The notes: a model not told the origin generated them from the letters alone. 64,000 bases of DNA from RDYJ01 sp034931405 (GCF_034931405.1 NZ_JAYGHA010000003.1:62001-126000), one strand, 5' to 3'; counted from the first letter of the stretch, positions 26,222 through 34,657 are shown. A program made the numbers and translations.

Positions 26222-27100
26222 ATGATGACATGGATATTAGGACATATTTTAGCAACTGGAATTGGTATTAGTTTAGGTTTAATTGGTGGTGGTGGTTCTG
26301 TTTTAGCATTACCGATTTTAGTTTATGTGATGGGAGTACCCACTAAATCTGCAATTGCTATGACTTTAGTAATTGTGGGAACTGTGAGTTTAATTGGTGT
26401 AATTCCCCATTGGAGAAAGGGAAATATCAATTTTAAAAAAGCATTTATTTTTGGTTCTGCTACCATGTTAGGTGCTTTTGTGGGAGCAAAAATAGCTGGT
26501 TTACCATTTATTACTGACAGCTTGCAAATGATTATGTTTGCAATAATGATGTTGTTAGCAGCGAGTTTAATGATTAAAAGAAGTTTTCAAAAAACTGCTC
26601 CAACATCTCCAGAAAATCCAAACGCAGAAATTTATCAACCACCTATTTGTAGATACTGTTGGTTATGGTTGTTAACTGAAGGATTAGGAGTAGGAATATT
26701 AACGGGTTTAGTGGGAGTTGGGGGAGGATTTGCAATTGTTCCAGCTTTAGTTATTTTGGGTAAAACGCCAATGAAAGAAGCAATTGGAACTTCTTTGTTA
26801 ATTTTGGTTGTTAATGCTGTGGCAGGATTTTTAGGATATTTAGGACAAGTTGAATTAGATTGGCAATTAATAGGAACATTTATTTTAGCTGCTAGTTTAG
26901 GCAGTTTTTTAGGTGCTTATTTATCTCAATTTATTGATGCTAAAAAATTGCAAAAATATTTTGGTTATTTTTTAATAGCTGTAGCGACTTTTGTGTTGTT
27001 TCAAAATCAAAGTGCTTTTCAGAGAAAGAAAACAGCAGTAAATTGGCAATATGGAAGTTATAACTTAGGAATAATAGCAAGTAAAAATACAGCCAATTAA
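26222..27100 (+). CDS. TauE/SafE-family sulfite exporter
   Basis: The 292-residue protein has eight or so membrane segments in two homologous halves, each with a glycine-rich motif: GLIGGGGSVLALPILVYVMGV and GLVGVGGGFAIVPALVILGK. This is the TauE/SafE (DUF81) signature of anion exporters for sulfite or organosulfonates. Its position after persulfide dioxygenase and rhodanese suggests it exports the sulfite that the dioxygenase makes. It is the last gene of the module; a MITE follows at 27150. Confidence 0.9.
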   Translation: MMTWILGHILATGIGISLGLIGGGGSVLALPILVYVMGVPTKSAIAMTLVIVGTVSLIGVIPHWRKGNINFKKAFIFGSATMLGAFVGAKIAGLPFITDSLQMIMFAIMMLLAASLMIKRSFQKTAPTSPENPNAEIYQPPICRYCWLWLLTEGLGVGILTGLVGVGGGFAIVPALVILGKTPMKEAIGTSLLILVVNAVAGFLGYLGQVELDWQLIGTFILAASLGSFLGAYLSQFIDAKKLQKYFGYFLIAVATFVLFQNQSAFQRKKTAVNWQYGSYNLGIIASKNTAN

Positions 27101-27149
27101 AATAATTAGTGAAATGTTGGGTTTCCGCTGTCAACCCAACCTACAGGAG

Positions 27150-27272
27150 GATTAAAATTAAGGTAAGGCAATAAGATCCCCGACTTCTTTTATTGATTGT
27201 GTCCATAAATGATAAATTGATCTCAGAAGTCGGGGATCTGAGTATGAACGATTGCTATAGCTGAATACTTAC
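27150..27272 (+). repeat. MITE-like element, second copy in the sulfur region
   Basis: From AGGTAAGGCAATAAGATCCCC through GAAGTCGGGGATCT to CTGAATACTTAC it matches 25429-25551 closely, including TATGAACGATTGCTATAG near the right end. The left terminal repeat has decayed. It ends four bases before the stop codon of the HicB-like gene. Confidence 0.8.
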
Positions 27273-27275
27273 AAA

Positions 27276-27500
27276 TTAAGCCGCTGTTAATGACTTTCCT
27301 AAAATTTGCGGTTCTGGCAAAGGTTGTCCGTCTTCTAAATAAGATGAAATCAGCATTTCTAAGACTTCTTGAGCATTTTTTAAAGCCTCCTCATAAGTGT
27401 CTCCATGAGTATGACAAAACTCTCCCCATTCAGGAAGACTTACTACAAAGCATTTATCTTCCTCTGACCATTGAATAATTATCGTGTAATGATTATTCAT
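27276..27500 (-). CDS. hicB: HicB-family antitoxin
   Basis: The 74-residue protein has the HicB fold pattern YTIIIQWSEEDKCFVVSLPEWGEFCHTHGDTYEEALKNAQEVLEMLI, a short HicB without the C-terminal DNA-binding domain. HicB neutralises the mRNA nuclease HicA. It overlaps the end of hicA by 8 bases, indicating translational coupling. A MITE lies immediately past its stop codon. Confidence 0.85.
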   Translation of the reverse strand: MNNHYTIIIQWSEEDKCFVVSLPEWGEFCHTHGDTYEEALKNAQEVLEMLISSYLEDGQPLPEPQILGKSLTAA

Positions 27501-27723
27501 GTTGTTCTTCCTCTTGAGATTTTTTAATTTCTTCTATTTTTTTAATTGCATTATTAACATCTTTTTCCTGGTATTCTTTAGCATCTTTTCCGTCTTTACC
27601 TGATATAGTCACTCTCCCAGATAACAAAGGATGATACCAGTTAGTGTGACTACCTTTACCAGTACGGCAAGTAAAACCTGATTGCAGTAATAAACTTTTC
27701 AGTTCTCTAATTTTTTTAGGCAT
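27493..27723 (-). CDS. hicA: HicA-family mRNA interferase toxin
   Basis: The 76-residue protein has the double-stranded RNA-binding-like HicA fold with the catalytic histidine (H26) in RTGKGSHTNWYHP. It is followed by a Lys/Glu-rich C-terminus (KKIEEIKKSQEEEQHE). HicA cleaves mRNA when HicB is lost. The gene precedes hicB in a two-gene operon. It is 13 bases from the end of the ABC transporter ATPase gene upstream on the same strand. Confidence 0.85.
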   Translation of the reverse strand: MPKKIRELKSLLLQSGFTCRTGKGSHTNWYHPLLSGRVTISGKDGKDAKEYQEKDVNNAIKKIEEIKKSQEEEQHE

Positions 27724-27736
27724 ATTAAGTATTGCT

Positions 27737-28522
27737 TTATTGTCCTAAATATGCCTCTAAAACCTTGGTATTTCTTTGAATTTCTGTAGGAGTACCTTCG
27801 GCTAAATTTTGTCCTTCTGCTAATACCCAAACGCGATCGCACAATGACATAATCACGTCCATATTATGTTCAATAATCAAAAAAGTCAATCCGTCTTCAC
27901 GGTTCCATTTGAGAATGCGATCACATATATCATCAATTAATTTAGGATTCACCCCCGCAGCAGGTTCATCTAATAATATTAACTTAGGATTAGTCATCAA
28001 AGCTCTTCCCATTTCTAATAACTTACGCTGTCCACCAGACAAACCACCAGCATAATCATTGGCTTTCTTTTCTAACCCTACAGATTCTAACAAATACATT
28101 GCCCTTTCTTTGAGTTGTTTTTCCTCTTTAGCAACAATATGAGGTTGAAATTGAACTTGCCAAAAATTCTCACCGGTTTGTTTTTGTGCTGCTAACAACA
28201 CATTTTCTAATACCGACAACCGCGACAGAGTTTTTGCGACTTGAAAGGTGCGAATTAAACCTTGTTGAGCTATTTGATATGGTTGTAAATTGTGAATAGG
28301 TTCACCATCAAAAATCACTCTTCCCTTATCTGGGTGGATGAAATTTGACAGTAAATTAAATAAAGTAGTTTTACCAGCACCATTGGGACCAATTAAACCA
28401 GTAATGCTACCTTTAGTAACTTCGATATTAGCATCTTTAACAGCTTGAATACCACCGAAACTTTTACAAAGTCCGGTAGCAGCTAATAGAGGAAGTTGGG
28501 GAGTTTCAATATTATTTACCAT
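27737..28522 (-). CDS. natA: Branched-chain/neutral amino acid ABC transporter ATPase (LivG/NatA-like)
   Basis: The 261-residue ATPase has Walker A GPNGAGKTT, signature LSGGQRKLLEMGRAL and Walker B LILLDEPAAGVNP, plus the long insertion between them typical of LivG. It energises uptake of hydrophobic or neutral amino acids. In Anabaena the NatA ATPase of the N-I permease is encoded near NatC and is needed to recover amino acids. The matching permease gene lies upstream at 29277-30386, but a Uma2 gene is inserted between them. The natA name is by analogy only. Confidence 0.85.
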   Translation of the reverse strand: MVNNIETPQLPLLAATGLCKSFGGIQAVKDANIEVTKGSITGLIGPNGAGKTTLFNLLSNFIHPDKGRVIFDGEPIHNLQPYQIAQQGLIRTFQVAKTLSRLSVLENVLLAAQKQTGENFWQVQFQPHIVAKEEKQLKERAMYLLESVGLEKKANDYAGGLSGGQRKLLEMGRALMTNPKLILLDEPAAGVNPKLIDDICDRILKWNREDGLTFLIIEHNMDVIMSLCDRVWVLAEGQNLAEGTPTEIQRNTKVLEAYLGQ

Positions 28523-28605
28523 GATGTTTTTCTTCTCAACTTAACTTTTAATTAATTATTATAAATGATTTTGAGTAGTTACCAATTACCCATTAAGATT
28601 ATATT

Positions 28606-29175
28606 TTATCCTTGTAAAACCTCAGCTACATTTAACTTGAGATCCGTAAATAAAGGAGAACCAATTGTCTGATCAACTGTAAAAACTTGCTCTTCATAAA
28701 AACCTTCTACCCACTCTAAAACCGTTACCTTTTGCTGCATCGGATCAACAATCCAATATTCAGCAATACCTCGTGCTGCATACTCAGAACGCTTGTAACG
28801 ATAATCTCTATTTTCCTGATTTGGACTTACTATCTCGACAACTAACAAAGGTGGTGGCATATCCATTAAAATTAGAGAGCGTGTAGCACCCTGCATTACC
28901 TGAGCTAATTCTTCAGAAAACACGATCAAATCAGGAACACGCACCCCCACCAGACGACTATATACAGCCATTTCTGTTTTCATTCTTAACCGATAATATG
29001 GAATACCTAATTTCAGAAAATAGGCAACTAGAAACATCGCTATCCGACAATTTAGCTCACTTTCAGAAGGCATAGAAATTAATGCTCCGTTCTCCAATTC
29101 ATATAAAGTATCTGTACCGTCATCAAATTGAATAAATTCTTCAAAGGTCATTTTTTTAGCCGTAGCAACTGTCAT
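28606..29175 (-). CDS. Uma2 family (DUF820) putative endonuclease
   Basis: The 189-residue protein has the Uma2 restriction-endonuclease-like pattern: MTFEEFIQFDDGTDTLYELENG, VRVPDLIVFSEEL, PPLLVVEIVSPNQENRDYRYKRSEYAARGIAEYWIVDP. The conserved Asp, Glu and Lys positions correspond to a PD-(D/E)XK fold. These genes are present in very many copies in cyanobacteria and their function is unknown. It sits between natA-like and natC-like genes on the same strand and probably entered the operon later. Confidence 0.9.
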   Translation of the reverse strand: MTVATAKKMTFEEFIQFDDGTDTLYELENGALISMPSESELNCRIAMFLVAYFLKLGIPYYRLRMKTEMAVYSRLVGVRVPDLIVFSEELAQVMQGATRSLILMDMPPPLLVVEIVSPNQENRDYRYKRSEYAARGIAEYWIVDPMQQKVTVLEWVEGFYEEQVFTVDQTIGSPLFTDLKLNVAEVLQG

Positions 29176-29276
29176 GGCTATTTCTCCCTATAAACTGCTT
29201 GTATTAACTATTTTAACAAACCCTTTATTTTCTCCATCTCCTACTGAATATTTTGTATTACCTGTTTCTTGCTGTA

Positions 29277-30386
29277 TTACTTACCAAGAGTAAGTTCCTC
29301 TTTTTTACCTAAAATACCTTGAGGTCGCCAAATCATCAGTACCATAAGAATTAGACCGATAAACATAATTCTAAAAGCACCAATGCGTTCTACATCTAAG
29401 GGGACAATTCTTGGTAAAAATTCTCGTGTTAAAGCATCATAAGCAAAATAAATTACTGCTCCTAAAATTGTACCAATATTATTACCAGAACCGCCTAAAA
29501 TCACCATAATCCAAGCATCAAAAGTGAGTTGGGGTTGAAAATTATCAGGATAAATGGCGCTAAGTTGCCAAGCAAAGAAAGCACCAGCAATACCAGCGAT
29601 CGCACCTCCTAACATTAAAGATTGTAGTTTATACCAAAAGACATTTTTACCTAATGCTTTGGGTATTTCTTCATCTTCGCGGATAGATTTGAGAACTCGA
29701 CCCCAAGGAGATTTTACTAAAAATTCTAACCGCCAAAATACAAATGCTAATACTAATAATGCTAACAGCATCAAACCCGCTTTAGGATTGTAGTTATACA
29801 GTCCCATCACACCACTCACATAAATCGCTACGGATAACAAACCTAAAATTATACCCACTACCAAACGAGAAACGAATTCTTGTTTGTTGCTTGGGGATTT
29901 TTTAGCAGTTTTCACCCAGCCTACTAAAGAAAACAAAGTAATAACTGTTAGTAGGGTAAGTACACCAATCATCAACAATCGAACAAATAAATTTGGCGTT
30001 GTATTAAAGGGTATAAGATAACTCTGCACACCAAAAGCCCCAGATATCCAAGCATCACCAACTGGTAAATCTTGGTTATTAACCACTAAACGAATTAATT
30101 CCCCAGTCCCGATGGTAACAATACCCAGATAATCTTCCCGTAAGCGTAAAGTTGCAAAACCAATTACCAAACCTAACAAAGCGGCGACAATTGCCCCAGC
30201 TATAGCTGAAAATAATAGAGGCACACCCTTTAAGCTTAACAAAACGGTGGTGTATGCGCCCAAGGTCATAAAAGCAATATGACCAAAATTAATCAAACCT
30301 GTAAAACCCCACTGCAAATTCAGCCCTAGTCCAAAGAGAGCAAAGGTAGCAGCAGAAATAGCTAGAAAAATCAGATATTCAACCAT
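29277..30386 (-). CDS. natC: Branched-chain/neutral amino acid ABC permease (LivM/NatC-like)
   Basis: The 369-residue protein has nine to ten membrane segments and the LivM motifs GLNLQWGFTGLINFGHIAFMTLGAYT, GFATLRLREDYLGIVTIGTGELIRLV, and the ATPase-contact loop SPWGRVLKSIREDEEIPKALGKN. It forms one half of the membrane channel of an amino acid importer. The ATPase partner (natA-like) is downstream with a Uma2 gene between. No periplasmic binding protein or second permease is nearby, as in Anabaena, where Nat genes are dispersed. Confidence 0.85.
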   Translation of the reverse strand: MVEYLIFLAISAATFALFGLGLNLQWGFTGLINFGHIAFMTLGAYTTVLLSLKGVPLLFSAIAGAIVAALLGLVIGFATLRLREDYLGIVTIGTGELIRLVVNNQDLPVGDAWISGAFGVQSYLIPFNTTPNLFVRLLMIGVLTLLTVITLFSLVGWVKTAKKSPSNKQEFVSRLVVGIILGLLSVAIYVSGVMGLYNYNPKAGLMLLALLVLAFVFWRLEFLVKSPWGRVLKSIREDEEIPKALGKNVFWYKLQSLMLGGAIAGIAGAFFAWQLSAIYPDNFQPQLTFDAWIMVILGGSGNNIGTILGAVIYFAYDALTREFLPRIVPLDVERIGAFRIMFIGLILMVLMIWRPQGILGKKEELTLGK

Positions 30387-30414
30387 AATTTAGTCATTAG
30401 TTATTAGTTATTAG

Positions 30415-30601
30415 TGTAGGGGCGAAGCATTCGGTCGATAATTTNNNNNNNNNNNNNNNNNNNNNNNNNNNNNNNNNNNNNNNNNNNNNNNNNNNNNNNN
30501 NNNNNNNNNNNNNNNNNTTACAAATAATTCTTCGCCCTTACAAATAATTCTTCGCCCTTACAAATAATTCTTCGCCCTTACAAATAATGCTTCGCCCTTA
30601 C
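30415..30601. repeat. GGCGAAGCATTCGG repeat and 20-bp tandem array around a gap
   Basis: GTAGGGGCGAAGCATTCGG (30417-30435) starts a copy of the family, followed by the N run. On the right (30515-30601) a unit TTCTTCGCCCTTACAAATAA is repeated about four times head to tail. Copy number across the gap is unknown. Confidence 0.8.
30445..30517. other. Assembly gap (73 N)
   Basis: Unknown bases within a tandem repeat upstream of the natC-like gene. Confidence 0.98.
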
Positions 30602-30734
30602 AGGAGTCAGGAGAAAGAATTCATTTTTTCCTATCTTGCACCCCAATCCCCATTTCAGAATGCAACGAATTAGATTGTAGTGTACCTTGGGTATTGTCAA
30701 GTATTGACTTGAACTATTGCTATTTTTGTTAGTT

Positions 30735-30932
30735 ATGAATTTACTGCGAATTAGGATGCACCACCTCATTGAACAAATAGCTGATGAAGATATGCAAAGT
30801 GTCTGGGAGCTTGTTGAAGCTTTGCACTTTGATTCTTATATGATTAAATCTATCGAACAAGTTAAGAAATCACAGCATCCGTGGGACATATTAACTCACG
30901 ATGAGGCCATACGACTGTTAATGTTTCTCTAA
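30735..30932 (+). CDS. Putative antitoxin of a RelE/ParE-like pair
   Basis: The 65-residue protein from ATG 30735 (another in-frame ATG at 30756) has MHHLIEQIADEDMQSVWELVEALHFDSYMIKSIEQVKKS and ends near HDEAIRLLMFL. The small acidic-basic helical form and place directly before a RelE-like gene suggest an antitoxin. I do not recognise the family with certainty. The 42-base gap to the toxin gene fits a two-gene operon. Confidence 0.55.
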   Translation: MNLLRIRMHHLIEQIADEDMQSVWELVEALHFDSYMIKSIEQVKKSQHPWDILTHDEAIRLLMFL

Positions 30933-30974
30933 ACCACAAACGAAATTTAACAACCAAGAACTGGGTAAATAAGA

Positions 30975-31241
30975 GTGAATCTGGAAGTAGAAGTGCGCTA
31001 TGCTAGGTCTTTTCTGGTAGACCTCAAAAGTTTAGAACCCGCTGCCTATATACGGGTGTACGATTTCGTTTTTGTGGAATTTACGTCCAAAAAATGGCAT
31101 CTGCATGAACTCCCAGAACTGCGACAACTGGATCAGGAAGGTCTTTTTTATCGGTTTACTATAGATAATTATCTAATTGGTATAGAAATTACTGGCGAAA
31201 TAGTCAAATTCTTGCGTGTTGTTCCTAAGCCTGATGTTTAA
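30975..31241 (+). CDS. RelE/ParE-like toxin
   Basis: The 88-residue protein starts at GTG 30975 and has the RelE/ParE pattern: VEVRYARSFLVDLKSLEPAAYIRVYDFVF, then ELPELRQLDQEGLFYRFTIDNYLIGIEITGEIVKFLRVVPKPDV. The fold ends with a strand carrying the usual Arg. RelE-type proteins are ribosome-dependent mRNA nucleases; ParE types inhibit gyrase, and the sequence does not decide between them. It is the second gene of a toxin-antitoxin-like pair. Confidence 0.72.
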   Translation: MNLEVEVRYARSFLVDLKSLEPAAYIRVYDFVFVEFTSKKWHLHELPELRQLDQEGLFYRFTIDNYLIGIEITGEIVKFLRVVPKPDV

Positions 31242-31384
31242 ACAGTTATCAGTTATCAGAAGTACCCAATCCCCCAATCCCCCAATCTCCAGTCACCTGA
31301 TTAAAAACTGTATAAGACAAAGCAGGGATCGCCAAAACCATACATTAAACTGGAGTTTGACCAATATTATGTGAGAATTCCCTC

Positions 31385-32971
31385 ATGATGGATGCTAAGG
31401 CACTTTGGCAACGTTACCAAGATTGGTTATATTTCCACGAGGGACTAGGACTGTATCTAGATATTAGTCGGATGCGGTTCGATGATGCTTTTGTGGAATC
31501 GTTGCAGCCGAAGTTTGACAAAGCGTTTGCGGATATGGCAGCTTTGGAAAAGGGAGCGATCGCCAATCCTGATGAAAACCGGATGGTAGGACACTACTGG
31601 TTGCGAAATCCAGACTTAGCGCCAACTCCAGAACTGACACAAGAAATAGTCCAAACCTTAGAACAAATCGCAGCTTTTGCTGACCAGGTTCACACTGGGG
31701 CTATACATCCCCCCAAGGAAAGCCGCTTCACAGATATAATTTCTATCGGTATTGGTGGTTCGGCTTTGGGTCCAGAATTTGTCGCTGAAGCCCTCGCACC
31801 CGATTTTCCACCCCTAAAGATTCATTTTATCGACAATACCGATCCTACAGGTATTGATCGGGTTCTCTCCCAAATCGAAAATCTCGCCAGCACTTTAGTA
31901 TTAGTCATTTCCAAGTCTGGGGGAACTCCCGAACCCCGTAATGGCATGATTGAGGTGAAAAAAGCCTACACAGCCAAAAATTTAGACTTTGCTAAATATG
32001 CAGTGGCTGTTACCGGACCAGATAGCAACCTAGATAAAGTTGCAAAATCTGAAAACTGGTTAGCTCGGTTTGCTATGTATGACTGGGTGGGTGGACGTAC
32101 CTCGGAAATGTCTGCTGTAGGGCTAGTTCCTGCGGCATTACAGGGCATTGATATCCGTGCCATGCTGGATGGGGCAAAAGAAATGGATGACGCTACTCGC
32201 GTCGCTAATATCAAAAATAACCCAGCGGCTTTGTTAGCTTTGGCTTGGTATTTCTCTGGAAATGGCAAAGGCGAAAAAGATATGGTTGTCTTACCTTATA
32301 AAGACAGCTTGTTATTATTTAGCCGCTATTTGCAACAACTGGTAATGGAATCTTTGGGTAAGGAAAAAGATTTAGACGGTAAAACTGTATATCAAGGTAT
32401 TGCCGTTTATGGTAACAAAGGTTCTACTGACCAACACGCCTATGTTCAACAATTGCGGGAAGGTGTACCCAATTTCTTTGCAACCTTAATTGAGGTTTTA
32501 GAAGACCGTCAAGGTGCATCTCCAGAAATTGATCCAGGTGTGACTTCTGGTGATTATTTGGCTGGTTTCTTGTTAGGAACTCGTCAAGCACTGTATGAAA
32601 ATAACCGCGATTCCATTACAGTGACTATTCCTCAAGTTAATGCTCGCACAGTTGGCGCGTTAATTGCATTGTATGAACGGGCTGTAGGTTTCTATGCCAG
32701 CTTAGTTAATATTAATGCTTATCACCAACCCGGTGTGGAAGCTGGTAAAAAAGCCGCCGCTGTAATTCTCGATTTACAACAAAAAGTAATGACTGTATTG
32801 CAAACAGAAAAGAAAGCACTTTCTCTTTCTGAAGTTGCTAATAAAGCCGGCGTTTCTAATGAAGTCGAAGCAATTTACAAAATTCTCCGTCATCTCCATG
32901 CTAATAATCGCGGTGTGGTGTTAACCGGTGATTTGGCTAAACCAGGTAGTTTAACTGTTTCTCTCGGTTAA
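31385..32971 (+). CDS. pgi: Glucose-6-phosphate isomerase
   Basis: The 528-residue protein interconverts glucose-6-phosphate and fructose-6-phosphate. It has the two SIS subdomains with ISIGIGGSALGPEFVAEAL, VISKSGGTPEPRNGM and the later ENNRDSITVTIPQVN. An HTH-like C-terminal extension (KKALSLSEVANKAGVSNEVEAIYKILRHLHANNRG) is added in the cyanobacterial form. It stands alone on the plus strand, with dispersed repeats on both sides. Confidence 0.96.
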   Translation: MMDAKALWQRYQDWLYFHEGLGLYLDISRMRFDDAFVESLQPKFDKAFADMAALEKGAIANPDENRMVGHYWLRNPDLAPTPELTQEIVQTLEQIAAFADQVHTGAIHPPKESRFTDIISIGIGGSALGPEFVAEALAPDFPPLKIHFIDNTDPTGIDRVLSQIENLASTLVLVISKSGGTPEPRNGMIEVKKAYTAKNLDFAKYAVAVTGPDSNLDKVAKSENWLARFAMYDWVGGRTSEMSAVGLVPAALQGIDIRAMLDGAKEMDDATRVANIKNNPAALLALAWYFSGNGKGEKDMVVLPYKDSLLLFSRYLQQLVMESLGKEKDLDGKTVYQGIAVYGNKGSTDQHAYVQQLREGVPNFFATLIEVLEDRQGASPEIDPGVTSGDYLAGFLLGTRQALYENNRDSITVTIPQVNARTVGALIALYERAVGFYASLVNINAYHQPGVEAGKKAAAVILDLQQKVMTVLQTEKKALSLSEVANKAGVSNEVEAIYKILRHLHANNRGVVLTGDLAKPGSLTVSLG

Positions 32972-32997
32972 ATACAATTAATTATCCTGTTGTTTAA

Positions 32998-33028
32998 ATC
33001 CTCGATTTCTTTAAGAAGTCGGGGATTT
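32998..33028. repeat. Compact hairpin after pgi
   Basis: ATCCTCGATTTCTTTAAGAAGTCGGGGATT is a compact copy of the AGATCCCCGACTTCT hairpin, 27 bases after the pgi stop. The left arm has two mismatches. It may serve as terminator or 3' end stabiliser. Confidence 0.7.
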
Positions 33029-33040
33029 AATTTTTTTTAA

Positions 33041-33159
33041 TCTCACGCAAAATAGCAATCGTTCATACCCAGATCCCCGACTTCTAAGATCAATTTATCA
33101 TTTATGGACACAATAAATAAAAGAAGTCGGGGATCTTATCGCCTCTCATGAATTCTTAC
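33041..33159 (-). repeat. MITE-like element in reverse orientation
   Basis: The element holds AGCAATCGTTCATACCCAG, then the hairpin arms AGATCCCCGACTTCT and AGAAGTCGGGGATCT (33071-33136) and the terminal TGAATTCTTAC. It is the reverse complement of the 25429-25551 copy, with a decayed left end. It lies 55 bases before the duplicated gene unit. Confidence 0.78.
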
Positions 33160-33213
33160 AACAAAATATAATATGTTACAATTATCTTAGTTTGAATAAT
33201 TGAGTTAAAAACT

Positions 33214-33531
33214 ATGACACAATTAACATCACAACAACCAAGAAGAAGAGGCAGAATTTTTCCTGAACTGACTTTATCACCGGAAGAGTTAGCTAAACGG
33301 GAAGCGGAAAGAGATGCTTTTCATAAACGCTGTCGGGCAATTTTTGAGCGTGTCCGTCCTGAGTTAATGAAAGAACATTATAACTGGTATATTGCCGTAG
33401 AACCAGATAGCGGTGATTATTTCATTGATCAGGATATAGAAGTTGCTAGTCAACAAGCACGGGATAAACACCCTCATGCTGTACATTGTATGTTTAGGTT
33501 AAATGAAATTGGGGCAGTTGGCAGAATATGA
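33214..33531 (+). CDS. Conserved hypothetical protein, copy 1 of a tandem unit
   Basis: The 105-residue protein is rich in Arg/Glu near the N-terminus (RRRGRIFPELTLSPEELAKREAER) and ends with WYIAVEPDSGDYFIDQD and RLNEIGAVGRI. No catalytic motif is recognised; the C-terminal part vaguely resembles small DUF5678-type domains. It overlaps the downstream retropepsin-like gene by 4 bases (ATGA). The whole unit is repeated 720 bases later. The first 29 residues are identical in both copies. Confidence 0.7.
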   Translation: MTQLTSQQPRRRGRIFPELTLSPEELAKREAERDAFHKRCRAIFERVRPELMKEHYNWYIAVEPDSGDYFIDQDIEVASQQARDKHPHAVHCMFRLNEIGAVGRI

Positions 33532-33890
33532 TTGAGGGTTATTTTGGTGATGGAGGTCAATTATTTTTTGAAATTGAATTAATTACTGCTGATGGACTAA
33601 ATCTGCCTGTAGATGCTATGTTTGATACTGGGTTTACAGGCTTTATGGCTATTAATAAACAAGATTTAGAAGCATTAGATTGGCAATTTTTACGTGAACA
33701 AGAATTGATAACAGCGCAAGGAGAAAAAGCTTTTGATCTTTATTTAGGTAAGGTAATTTTGGATAATCAAGAGTATGAAATTCCTGTTTATGCTGGAGAT
33801 CAATTAACTGAGATTTTATTGGGTTCACGGTGGTTGGAGTTTTTGCCTTTGGTGGTGAATTTTCCAGCAGGTGTTTTAACTTTAGGGTGA
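33528..33890 (+). CDS. Retropepsin-like clan AA aspartic protease homologue, copy 1
   Basis: The 120-residue protein has the aspartic-protease triad DTG at residues 33-35 (MFDTGFTGFMAIN), and the C-terminal ILLGSRWLEF, which matches the conserved hydrophobic-hydrophobic-Gly of retropepsin folds. Active proteins would be homodimers. Substrate is unknown. It overlaps the upstream gene by 4 bases and has the same length as its duplicate. Confidence 0.78.
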   Translation: MIEGYFGDGGQLFFEIELITADGLNLPVDAMFDTGFTGFMAINKQDLEALDWQFLREQELITAQGEKAFDLYLGKVILDNQEYEIPVYAGDQLTEILLGSRWLEFLPLVVNFPAGVLTLG

Positions 33891-33933
33891 TTTGTTGATA
33901 CAATCAAAATAGTTAAAGTTGGCTTTTAAAACT

Positions 33934-34251
33934 ATGACACAATTAACATCACAACAACCAAGAAGAAGAGGCAGAATTTTTCCTGAACTGACTTTATCAC
34001 CGGAAGAGTTAGCTAAACGTAAAGCTGAAGATGAACTATTTTATCAACGTTGCTGGGCAATTTTTGAACAATTGCGTCCTGAGTTGATCAAAGAACATGA
34101 TGGTTGGTATATTGCTATAGAACCAGATAGCGGTGATTATTTTGTTGATCAGGATAAGGAAACTGCTAGTAAGAAAGCTAGAGAGAAACATCCTAATGTG
34201 ATACATTTTTTATTTGGTATTAATGAAACTGGAGTAACTGGCAGAATATGA
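33934..34251 (+). CDS. Conserved hypothetical protein, copy 2 of a tandem unit
   Basis: The 105-residue protein is a paralogue of the protein encoded at 33214. The start is set at ATG 33934 by homology with copy 1; an in-frame TTG lies 15 bases earlier. The nucleotide sequence is identical to copy 1 for about 90 bases including the start, then diverges (ELFYQRCWAIF against DAFHKRCRAIF). It overlaps the downstream gene by 4 bases. Confidence 0.7.
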   Translation: MTQLTSQQPRRRGRIFPELTLSPEELAKRKAEDELFYQRCWAIFEQLRPELIKEHDGWYIAIEPDSGDYFVDQDKETASKKAREKHPNVIHFLFGINETGVTGRI

Positions 34252-34610
34252 TACAGGGTTATTTTGGTGATGAGGGGCGGTTATTTTTTGAAGTTGAATT
34301 AATTACTGCTGATGGCTTAAATCTGCCTGTAGATGCTTTATTTGATACTGGATTTACAGGCTTTATGGCTATTAATAAACAAGATTTAGAAGGATTGAAT
34401 TGGTCGTTTATATCTAAGGAAAAGCTACGTACTGCACAGGGAGAGTCAAGATTTGATCTTTATTTAGGTAAGGCAATTTTGGATCATCAAGAGTATGAAG
34501 TTCCTGTTTATGCTGGAGATGAATTGACGGAGATTTTATTGGGTTCAGCTTGGTTGGAGTTTTTACCTTTGGTGGTGAATTTTCCAGCTGGTGTTTTGAC
34601 TTTGGGATGA
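34248..34610 (+). CDS. Retropepsin-like clan AA aspartic protease homologue, copy 2
   Basis: The 120-residue protein has the DTG motif at 33-35 (LFDTGFTGFMAIN) and the C-terminal ILLGSAWLEF. It is a paralogue of the 33528 gene, exactly 720 bases further on. Both active-site regions are intact, so neither copy looks like a pseudogene. It converges with the DUF1802-type gene at 34658. Confidence 0.78.
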   Translation: MIQGYFGDEGRLFFEVELITADGLNLPVDALFDTGFTGFMAINKQDLEGLNWSFISKEKLRTAQGESRFDLYLGKAILDHQEYEVPVYAGDELTEILLGSAWLEFLPLVVNFPAGVLTLG

Positions 34611-34657
34611 TTTTTTCTCACGCAGAGACGCAGAGAGCGCAGAGAGAAGAGTTATTT

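Noticed and set aside
30578..30769. 63-codon minus-strand frame near the repeat array
   Set aside because: It starts in the 5' region of the antitoxin-like gene and ends in the TTCGCCC array; no support as a gene.
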